Shown here: one piece after another, positions 50,244-61,305 of the stretch
Layout of the letters: each line of letters starts with the position of its first letter
Position numbering within the stretch: the stretch's first letter is position 1
NCBI RefSeq assembly: GCF_963082655.1
Contig: NC_081553.1
Location: 151,025,990-151,089,989 of the forward strand
Length of the DNA: 64,000 bases
Direction of reading: 5' to 3'
Source of the DNA: Stomoxys calcitrans
Lineage: Eukaryota; Arthropoda; Insecta; Diptera; Muscidae
Program-made: the position numbers and the translations under genes
Notes under the pieces: generated by a model
Told to the model about the DNA's origin: nothing
Seen by the model: only the letters and a program-made list of their open reading frames with translations
The model's database searches: none

Positions 50244-53200
50244 TAATTTTCGTTTTTCTCGGAAATGATTTAACCTATTTGCAATCGGATTGATTCGTTT
50301 CAAAGCCAATAATAATATCTACAATTCCATACTCGTGCTGTCAACCTAGCACTCACAGTTTCCGAGATATAGAATAATTTTATGTTGGGTCATTCTGGAA
50401 GTGATTTGTGCGGGTGGAATATGTAATTTTCGTGTTTCTCCGAAACGACTTAACCGATTCGCAATCGGATTGACTCGTTTGAAAGCCAATAATAATATCT
50501 ACTATTCCATACTAGCCTTGTCTACATAGCAATCTCAGTTTCCGAGATAGAGAATAATTTTATGTTGGGTCATTCTGGAAGTGACTTGTAAGGAGGAAAT
50601 ATGTAATTTTCGTTTTTCTCGGAAACGACTTAACCGATTTGCAATCGGATTGATTCGTTTGAAAGTTAATAATAATATCTACAATTCCATACTGGGCTTG
50701 TCTACCTAGCACTCACCGTTTCCGAGATATAGAATAATTATATGTTAGGTCATTCTGGAAGTGACTTGTGCGGGTGGAATTTGTAATTTTCGTTTTTCTC
50801 GGAAATGAGTTAACCGATTTGCAATCCGATTTATTCGTTTGAAAGCCAATAATAATATCTACTATTCCATACTTGCCTTGTCTACCTAGCACTCACAGTT
50901 TCCGAGATATAGATTATTTTTAGGTTGGATCATTCTGGAAGTGACTTGTGCGGATAGAATATGTACTTTTCGTTTTTTTTCGGAAACGACTTAACCGATT
51001 CACAATCATATTGATTCGTATGAAAGCCAAAAATAATGTCTACAATCCTACACTGGTTTTGTCTACATAGCAATCACAGTTTCCGAGATATAGAATAATT
51101 TTATGTTGGGTCATACTGGAAGTGACTTGTGCGGGTGGAATATGTAATTTTCGTTTTTCTCGGAAACGACTTAACCGATTCGCAATCGGATTGATTCGTT
51201 TGAAAGCCAATAATAATATCTACAATTCAATACTGGGTTTGTCTACATAGCACTCACAGTTTCCGAGATATAGAATAATTTTATATTGGGTCATTCTGGA
51301 AGTGACTGGTGCGGGTGGAATATGTAATTTTCGTTTTTCTCGGAAACGACTTAACCGATTTGCAATCGGATTGATTCGTTTGAAAGCCAATAATTATATC
51401 TACAATTCCATACTCGTTTTGTCTACCTAGCACTCACCGTTTCCGATATATAGAATAATTTTATGTTGGGTCATTCTGGAAGTGACTTGTTCGGATGGAA
51501 TATGTAATTTTCGTTTTTCTCGGAAACGACTTAACCGATTTGCAATCGGATTGATTCGTTTGAAAGCCAAAAATAATATCTACAATCCCTCACCCGTTGG
51601 GTCATTCTGGAAGTGACTTGTGCGGATGGAATATGTAATTTTCGTTTTTCTCGGAAACGACTTAACCGATTTGCAATCGGATTGATTCGTTTGAAAGCCG
51701 TTTCCGAGATATAGAATAATTTAATGTTGGGTCATTCTGGAAGTGACTGGAGCCGTTAAAATAGATAATTTTCGTTCTTCTCGTAAACGACTTAACTGAT
51801 TCGCAATCGGATTGATTCGCTTGAAAGCCAATAATAATATCTACAATTCCATACTCGTTTTGTCTACCTAGCACTCACAGTTTCCGAGATGTAAATAATT
51901 TTTAGGTTGGGTCATTCTGGAAGTGACTGGTGCAGATAAAATAGATAATTTTCGTTTTTCTCGGAAACGACTTAACCGATTCGCAATCGGATTGATTCGT
52001 TTGAAAGCCAATAATAATATCTACTATTTCATACTTGCCTTGTCTACATAGCAATCTCAGTTTCCGAGATATAGAATAATTTTATGTTGGGTCATTCTGG
52101 AAGTGACTTGTGCGGGTGGAATATGTATTTTCGTTTTTCTCGGAAACGACTTAACGGAAGTGCAATCGGATTGATTCTTTTGAAAGCCAATAATAATATC
52201 TACAATTCCATACTGGGCTTGTCTACCTAGCACTCACCGTTTCCGAGATATAGAATAATTTTATGTTAGGTTATTCTGGAAGTGACTTGTGCGGTGGAAT
52301 TTGTAATTTTCGTTTTTCTCGGAAACGACTTAACCGATTTGCAATCGGATTGATTCGTTTGAAAGCCGTTTCCGAGATATAGAATAATTTAATGTTGGGT
52401 CATTCTGGAAGTGACTGGAGCAGTTAAAAAAGATAATTTTCGTTTTTCTCGTAAACGACTTAACCGATTCGCAATCGGATTGATTCGCTTGAAAGCCAAT
52501 AATAATATCTACAATTCCATACTTATTTTGTCTACCTAGCACTCACATTTTCCGAGATAGAGAACAATTTTAGGTTAGGTCATTCTGGAAGTGACTTGTG
52601 CGGTGGAATTTGTAATTTTCGCGTTTCTCGGAAACGACTTAACCGATTTGCAATCGGATTGATTCGTTTGAAAGCCGTTTCCGAGATATAGAATAATTTA
52701 ATGTTGGGTCATTCTGGAAGTGACTGGAGCAGTTAAAAAAGATAATTTTCGTTTTTCTCGTAAACGACTTAACCGATTCGCAATCGGATTGATTCTTTTG
52801 AAAGCCAATAATAATATCTACAATTCCATACTGGGTTTGTCTACCTAGCACTCACCGTTTCCGAGATATAGAATAATTTTATGTTAGGTCATTCTGGAAG
52901 TGACTTGTGCGGTGGAATTTGTAATTTTCGTTTTTCTCGGAAACGACTTAACCGATTTGCAATCGGATTGATTCGTTTGAAAGCCGTTTCCGAGATATAG
53001 AATAATTTAATGTTGGGTCATTCTGGAAGTGATTGGAGCAGTTAAAAAAGATAATTTTGGTTTTTCTCGTAAACGACTTAACCGATTCACAATCGGATTG
53101 ATTCGCTTGAAAGTCAATAATAATATCTACAATTCCATACTTATTTTGTCTACCTAGCACTCACATTTTCCGAGATAGAGAACAATTTTAGGTTGGGTCA

Positions 53201-53772
53201 TTCTGGAAGTGACTGGTGCAGATAAAATAGGTAATTTTCGCTTTTCTCGGAAACGACTTAACCGATTCGCAATCGGATTGATTCGTTTGAAAGCCAATAA
53301 TAATATCTACTATTCCATACTTGCCTTGTCTACATAGCAATCTCAGTTTCCGAGATAAAGAATAATTTTAGGTTGGGTCATTCTGGAAATGACTTATGCG
53401 GATGGAATATGTAATTTTCGTTTTTCTTGGAAACGACTTAACCGATTTGCAATCGGATTGATTCGTTTGAAAGCCAATATTAATGTCTACAATCCCACAC
53501 TGGTTTTGCCTACATGGCACTCACAGTTTCCGAGATATAGAATAATTTTAGGTTGGGTCATTCTGGAAGTGATTTGTGCGGGTGGAATATGTAATTTTCG
53601 TCTTTCTCGGAAACGACTAAAACGATTAGCAATCGGATTGATTCGTTTGAAAGCCAATAATAATATCTACTATTCCATACTCGCCTTGTCTACATAGCAA
53701 TCTCAGTTTCCGAGATATAGAATTATTTTATGGTGGGTCATTCTGGAAGTGACTTGTGCGGGTGGAATATGT
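50244..53772 (+). repeat. HOR-III copy 3 (expanded)
   Basis: It matches copy 1 at an offset of 10140 up to about 52550, then at 10758 from about 53170, so it is 618 bp longer. The excess is exactly two extra 309-bp dimers. Small changes include CCCTCACCCGTTGGG for CCCACACTCATTGGG near 51590. Confidence 0.88.
52330..53256 (+). repeat. Three tandem 309-bp dimers
   Basis: Units start at 52330, 52639 and 52948. Each is one 130-bp (50-bp deleted) monomer plus one 179-bp monomer with GTGCGGTGGAATTTG or its replacement. Copies 1 and 2 of HOR-III hold a single unit, at 42190 and 45100. Units differ slightly: the middle one has CTGGGTTTGTC where the outer two have CTTATTTTGTC, so the expansion involved unequal exchange with a related monomer. 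Confidence 0.9.
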
Positions 53773-54590
53773 AATTTTCGTTTTTCTCGGAAACGACTTA
53801 ACCGATTCGCAAACGGATTGATTCGTTTGAAAGCCAATAATAATATCTACAATTCCATACTGGGCTTGTCTACCTAGCACTCACCGTTTCCGAGATATAG
53901 AATAATTTTATGTTAGGTCATTCTGGAAGTGACTTGTGCGGGTGGAATTTGTAATTTTCGTTTTTCTCGGAAATGACTTAACCGATTTGCAATCGGATTG
54001 ATTCGTTTGAAATCCAATAATAATATCTACAATTTCATACTTGCCTTATCTACCTAGCACTCACAGTTTCCCAGACAGAGAATAGTTTTAGGTTGGGTCA
54101 TTCTGGAAGTGACTTATGCGGATGGAATATGTAATTTTCGTTTTTCTCGAAAACGACTTAACCGATTTGCAATCGGATTGATTCGTTTGAAAGCCAATAA
54201 TAATATCTACAATTTCATACTTGCCTTATCTACCTAGCACTCACAGTTTCCCAGACAGAGAATAGTTTTAGGTTGGGTCATTCTGGAAGTGACTTATGCG
54301 GATGGAATATGTAATTTTCGTTTTTCTCGAAAACGACTTAACCGATTTGCAATCGGATTGATTCGTTTGAAAGCCAATAATAATATCTACAATTCCATAC
54401 TAGCCTTTTCTACCTAGCACTCACAGTTTCCGAGATATAGATTATTTTAAGGTTGGATCATTCTGGAAGTGACTTGTGCGGATAGAATATGTACTTATCG
54501 TTTTTTCTCGGAAACGACTTAACCGATTCACAATCGTATTGATTCGTATGAAATCCAAAAATAATGTCTACAATCCCATACTGGTTTTGT
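53773..54590 (+). repeat. Paralogue of 47.6-48.25 kb with one extra monomer
   Basis: The offset to HOR-IV copy 2 is 6156 up to about 54060 and 6336 afterwards. The 180-bp monomer with CCCAGACAGAGAATAG is present twice (near 54070 and 54250) instead of once. This is a one-monomer slip. Confidence 0.85.
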
Positions 54591-56030
54591 CTACATGGCA
54601 CTCACAGTTTCCGAGATATAGAATAATTTTAGGTTGGGTCATTCTGGAAGTGATTTGTGCGGGTGGAATATGTAATTTTCGTCTTTCTCGGAAACGACTA
54701 AAACGATTCGCAATCGGATTGATTCGTTTGAAAGCGAATAATAATATCTACTATTCCATACTTGCCTTGTCTACATAGCAATCTCAGTTTCCGAGATATA
54801 GATTATTTTTAGGTTGGATCATTCTGGAAGTGACTTGTGCGGATGGAATATGTACTTATCGTTTTTTCTCGGAAACGACTTAACCGATTCACAATCGTAT
54901 TGATTCGTATGAAATCCAAAAATAATGTCTACAATCCCATACTGGTTTTGTCTACATAGCAATCACAGTTTCCGAGATATAGAATAATTTTATGTTGGGT
55001 CATACTGGAAGTGACTTGTGCGGATTGATTCGTTTGAAAGCCAATAATAATATCTACAATTCCATACTGGGTTTGTCTACATAGCACTCACAGTTTCCGA
55101 GATATAGAATTGAAAGCCAATAATAATATCTACTATTCCATACTTGCCTTGTCTACATAGCAATCTCAGTTTCCGAGATAAAGAATAATTTTAGGTTGGG
55201 TCATTCTGGAAATGACTTATGCGGATGGAATATGTAATTTTCGTTTTTCTCGGAAACGACTTAACCGATTTGCAATCTGATTGATTCGTTTGAAAGCCAA
55301 TAATAATGTCTACAATCCCACACTGGTTTTGCCTACATGGCACTCACCGTTTCCTAGATATAGAATAATTTTAAGTTGGGTCATTCTGGAAGTGACTTGT
55401 TCGGATGGAATATGTAATTTTCGTTTTTCTCGAAAACGACTTAACCGATTTGCAATCGGATTGATTCGTTTGAAAGCTAATAATAATATCTACAATTCCA
55501 TACTAGCCTTGTCTACCTAGCACTCACAGTTTCCGAGATATAGATTATTTTTAGGTTGGATCATTCTGGAAGTGACTTGTGCGGATGGAATATGTACTTA
55601 TCGTTTTTTCTCGGAAACGACTTAACCGATTCACAATCGTATTGATTCGTATGAAATCCAAAAATAATGTCTACAATCCCATACTGGTTTTGTCTACATA
55701 GCAATCACAGTTTCCGAGATATAGAATAATTTTATGTTGGGTCATACTGGAAGTGACTTGTGCGGATTGATTCGTTTGAAAGCCAATAATAATATCTACA
55801 ATTCCATACTGGGTTTGTCTACATAGCACTCACAGTTTCCGAGATATAGAATAATTTTATATTGGGTCATTCTGGAAGTGACTTGTGCGGGTGGTATATG
55901 TAATTTCCTGTTTTCTCGGAAACGACCTAACCGATTTGCAATCGGATTGATTCGTTTGAAAGCCAATAATAATATCTACAATTCCATACTGGGTTTGTCT
56001 ACCTAGCACTCACAGTTTCCGATATATAGA
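54591..56030 (+). repeat. 742-bp offset duplication and neighbours
   Basis: GATTATTTTTAGGTTGGATC and the following CTTATCGTTTTTTCTCGG, CATACTGG and 55-bp-deleted monomers at 54801-55105 recur at 55543-55847, offset 742. Between them is a truncated join GATATAGAATTGAAAGCC at about 55102-55112. No gene. Confidence 0.82.
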
Positions 56031-57472
56031 ATAATTTTAGGTTGGGTCATTCTGGAAGTGACTTGTGCGGATGGAATATGTAATTTTCGTTTTTCTCGGA
56101 AACGACTTAAACTATTTGCAATCGGATTGATTCGTTTGAAAGCCAATAATAATATCTACAATTCCATACTCGCCTTGTCTACCTAGCACTCACAGTTTCC
56201 GAGATAGAGAATAATTTTAGGTTGGGTCATTCTGGAAATGACTTGTGCGGATGGAATATGTAATTTTCGTTTTCTCGGAAACGACTTAACCGATTCACAA
56301 TAGTATTGATTCGTTTGAAAGCCAATAATAATATCTACAATCCCACACTAATTTTGCCTACATAGCACTTACAGTTTCCGAGATATAGAATAATTTTATG
56401 TTGGGTCATTCTGGAAGTGACTTGTGCGGGTGGAATATTTAATTTTCGTCATTCTCGTAAACGACTTAACCGATTCGCAATCGGATTGATTCTCTTGAAA
56501 GCCAATAACAATATCTACAATTCCATACTTGTTTTGCCTACATAGCACTCACAGTTTCCGAGATAGAGAATAATTTTAGATTGGGTCATTCTGGAAATGT
56601 CTTGTGCGGATGGAATATGTAATTTTCGTTTTCTCGGAAACGACTTAACCGATTCACAATAGTATTGATTCCTTTGAAATCCAATAATAATATCTACAAT
56701 CGCATACCATACTCGTTTTGTCTACATAGCAATCTCGGTTTCCGAGATATAGAATAATTTTTATGTTGGGTCATTCTGGAAGTGACTTGTGCTAGTGGAA
56801 TATGTAATTTTCGTTTTTCTCGGAAACGACTTAACCGATATGCAATCGGATTGATTCGTTTGAAAGCCATTAATAATACCTACAATTCCATACTCGTGTT
56901 GTCTACCTAGCACTCACAGTTTCCGAGATAGAGAATAATTTTAGGTTGGGTCATTCTGGAAATGACTTGTGCGGATGGAATATGTAATTTTCGTTTTCTC
57001 GGAAACCACTTAACCGATTCGCAATCGGATTGATTCGTTTGAAAGCCAATAATAATATCTACAATTCCATACTCGTTTTGCCTACATAGCACTCACAGTT
57101 TCCGAGATATAGAATAATTTTATGTTGGGTCATTCTGGAAGTGATTTGTGCGGATGGAATATGTAATTTTCGTTTTCTCGGAAACCACTTAACCGATTCG
57201 CAATCGGATTGATTCGTTTGAAAGCCAATAATAATATCTACAATTCCATACTCGTTTTGTCTACCTAGGACACACCGTTTCCGAGATATAGATTATTTTT
57301 AGGTTGGGTCATTCTGGAAGTGATTTGTGCGGATGGAATATGTAATTTTCGTTTTTCTCGAAAACGACTTAACCGATTTGCAATCGGATTGATTCGTTTG
57401 AAAGCCAATAATAATATCTACAATCGCATACTGGTTATGTCTACCTAGCACTCACGGTTTCCGAGATATATA
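56031..57472 (+). repeat. A-type monomers
   Basis: Eight monomers, several with the one-base-short TTTTCGTTTTCTCGG and CAATAGTATTG. One has a short repeat CGCATACCATACTCG near 56702. No higher-order period found by eye. Confidence 0.8.
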
Positions 57473-58660
57473 ATAATTAATTGTTGGGTCATTCTGGAAG
57501 TGACTGGTGCAGATTAAATAGGTAATTTTCGTTTTTCTCGTAAACGACTTAACCGATTCGCAATCGGATTGATTCGCTTGAAAACCAATAATAATATCTA
57601 AAATATAATACTTGTTTTGTCTACCTAGCACTCACCGTTTCCGAGATATAGATTATTATTAGGTTGGGTCATTCTGGAAGTGACTTGTGCGGATGGAATA
57701 TGTAATTTTCGTTTTTCTCGGAAACGACTTAACCGATTCATAATAGTATTGATTCGTATGAAAGCCAAAAATAATGTCTACAATCCCATACTCGTTTTGT
57801 CTACATAGCAATCTCGGTTTCCGAGATATAGAATAATTTTATGTTGGGTCATTCTGTAAGTGACTTGTGCTGGTGGAATATGTAATTTTCGTTTTTCTCG
57901 GAAACGACTTAACCGATACGCAATCGGATTGATTCGTTTGAAAGCCATGAATAATATCTACAACTCCATACTCGTGTTGTCTACCTAGCACTCACAGTTT
58001 CCGAGATAGAGAATAATTTTAGGTTGGGTCATTCTGGAAATGACTTGTGCGGATGGAATATGTAATTTTCGTTTTCTCGGAAACCACTAACCGATTCGCA
58101 ATCGGATTGATTCGTTTGAAAGCCATTAATAATATCTACAATTCCATAATTGTTTTGTCTACCTAGCACTCACCGTTTCCGAGATATAGATAATTTTTAG
58201 GTTGGGTCATTCTGGAAGTGACTGGTGCAGATAAAATAGATAATTTCCGTTTTTCTCGGAAACGACTTAACCGATTTGCAATCGGATTAATTCGTTTGAA
58301 AGCCAATAATAATATCTACAATCGCATACTGGTTCTGTCTACCTAGCACTCACCGTTTCCGAGATATAGAATAATTAATTGTTGGGTCATTCTGGAAGTG
58401 ACTGGTGCAGATTAAATAGGCAATTTTCGTTTTTCTCGTAAACGACTTAACCGATTCACAATCGGATTGATTCGCTTGAAAGCCAATAATAATATCTACA
58501 ATATAATACTTGTTTTGTCTACCTAGCACTCACCGTTTCCGAGATATAGATTATTATTAGGATGGGTCATTCTGGAAGTGACTTGTGCGGATGGAATATG
58601 TAATTTTCGTTTTTCTCGGAAACGACTTAACCGATTCGCAATCGGATTGATTCGTTTGAA
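57473..58660 (+). repeat. 898-bp offset duplication
   Basis: ATAATTAATTGTTGGGTC with CAGATTAAATAGG and ATATAATACTTG monomers at 57473-57720 recurs at 58371-58618, offset 898 (five monomers less 2 bp). Intervening monomers are ordinary. Confidence 0.8.
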
Positions 58661-61305
58661 AGCCAATAATAATATCTACTATTTCATACTTGTCTTGTCT
58701 ACATAGCAATCTCAGTTTCCGAGATATAGAATAATTTTATGTTGGGTCATTCTGGAAGTGACTTGTGCGGGTGGAATATGTAATTTTCGTTTTTCTCGGA
58801 AACGACTTAACCGAAGCACAATCGGATTGATTCTTTTGAAAGCCAATAATAATATCTACAATTCCATACTGGGCTTGTCTACCTAGCACTCACCGTTTCC
58901 GATATAGAATAATTTTATGTTAGGTCATTCTAGAAGTGACTTGTGCGGTGGAATTTGTAATTTTCGTTTTTCTCGGAAACGACTTAACCGATTTGCAATC
59001 GGATTGATTCGTTTGAAAGCCAATAATAATGTCTACAATCCCATACTGGTTTTGTCTACATAGCAATCACAGTTTCCGAGATATAGAATAATTTTATGTT
59101 GGGTCATACTGGAAGTGACTTGTGCGGGTGGAATATGTAATTTTCGTTTTTCTCGGAAACGACTTAACCGATTCGCAATCGGATTGATTCGTTTGAAAGC
59201 CGTTTCCAAGATATAGAATAATTTAATGTTGGGTCATTCTGGAAGTGACTGGAGCAGTTAAAAAAGATAATTTTCGTTTTTCTCGTAAACGACTTAACCG
59301 ATTCGCAATCGGATTGATTCGCTTGAAAGCCAATAATAATATCTACAATTCCATAATTGTTTTGTCTACCTAGCACTCACCGTTTCCGAGATATAGATAA
59401 TTTTTAGGTTGGGTCATTCTGGAAGTGACTGGTGCAGATAAAATAGATAATTTTCGTTTTTCTCGGAAACGACTTAACCGATTCGCAATCGGATTGATTC
59501 GTTTGAAAGCCAATAATAATATCTACAATTCCATACTTGCCTTGTCTACATAGCAATCTCAGTTTCCGAGATATAGAATAATTTTAGGTTGTGTCATTCT
59601 GGAAATGACTTGTGCGGATGGAATATGTAATTTTCGTTTTTCTCGGAAACGACTTAACCGATTTGCAATCGGATTGATTCGTTTGAAAGCCAATAATAAT
59701 GTCTACAATCCCGCACTGGTTTTGCCTACATGGCACTCACAGTTTCCGAGATATAGAATTATTTTAGGTTGGGTCATTCTGGAAGTGATTTGTGCGGGTG
59801 GAATATGTAATTTTCGTCTTTCTCGGAAACGACTAAAACAATTCGCAATCGGATTGATTCGTTTGAAAGCCAATAATAATATCTACTATTCCATACTTGC
59901 CTTGTCTACATAGCAATCTCAGTTTCCGGGATATAGAATTATTTTATGTTGGGTCATTCTGGAAGTGACTTGTGCGGGTGGAATATGTAATTTTCTTTTT
60001 TCTCGGAAACGACTTAACCGATTCGCAATCGGATTGATTCGTTTGAAAGCCAATAATAATATCTACAATTCCATACTGGGCTTGTCTACTTAGCACTCAC
60101 CGTTTCCGAGATATAGAATAATTTTATGTTAGGTCATTCTGAAAGTGACTTGTGCGGGTGGAATTTGTAATTTTCTTTTTTCTCGGAAACGACTTAACCG
60201 ATTCGCAATCGGATTGATTCGTTTGAAAGCCAATAATAATGTCTACAATCCCATACTGGTTTTGTCTACATAGCAATCACAGTTTCCGAGATATAGAATA
60301 ATTTTATGTTGGGTCATACTGGAAGTGATTTGTGCGGGTGGAATATGTAATTTTCGTCTTTCTCGGAAACGACTAAAACAATTCGCAATCGGATTGATTC
60401 GTTTGAAAGCCAATAATAATATCTACTATTCCATACTTGCCTTGTCTACATAGCAATCTCAGTTTCCGGGATATAGAATTATTTTATGTTGGGTCATTCT
60501 GGAAGTGACTTGTGCGGGTGGAATATGTAATTTTCTTTTTTCTCGGAAACGACTTAACCGATTCGCAATCGGATTGATTCGTTTGACAGCCAATAATAAT
60601 ATCTACAGTTCCATACTGGGTTTGTCTACATAGCACTCACAGTTTCCGAGATATAGAATAATTTTATGTTGGGTCATTCTGGAAGTGACTTGTGCGGGTG
60701 GAATATGTAATTTCCTTTTTTCTCGGAAACGACCTAACCGATTTGCAATCGGATTGATTCGTTTGAAAGCCAATACTAATATCTACAATTCCATAATGGG
60801 TTTGGCTACCTAGCACTCACAGTTTCCGATATATAGAATAATTTTATGTTGCGTCATTCTGGAAGTGACTTGTGCGGATGGAATATGTAATTTTCGTTTT
60901 TCTCGGAAACGACTTAAACTATTTGCAATCGGATTGATTCGTTTGAAAGCCAATAATAATATCTACATTTCCATACTCGTGTTGTCTAAGTAGCACTCAC
61001 AGTTTGGGAGATATAGAATAATTTTATGTTGGGTCATTCTGGAAGTGATTTGTGCGGATGGAATATGTAATTTTCGTTTTCTCGGAAACGACTTAACCAA
61101 TTCGCAATCGGATTGATTCGTTTGAAAGCCAATAATAATATCTACAATTCCATACTCGTTTTGTCTACCTAGGACACACCGTTTCCGAGATATAGAATAA
61201 TTATATGTTAGGTCATTCTGGAGTTACTTGTGCGGGTGGAATTTGTAATTTTCGTTTTTCTCGGAAACGACTTAAACTATTTGCAATCGGATTGATTCGT
61301 TTGAA
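58661..61305 (+). repeat. D-type monomers with 540-bp duplication
   Basis: GCGGGTGGAATATG, CATAGCAATC and GACTAAAACAATTC monomers at about 59760-60040 recur at about 60300-60580, offset 540 (three monomers). A 50-bp deletion join lies near 59200. Near 60610-60980 a run resembles 55.85-56.2 kb. No gene. Confidence 0.82.
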
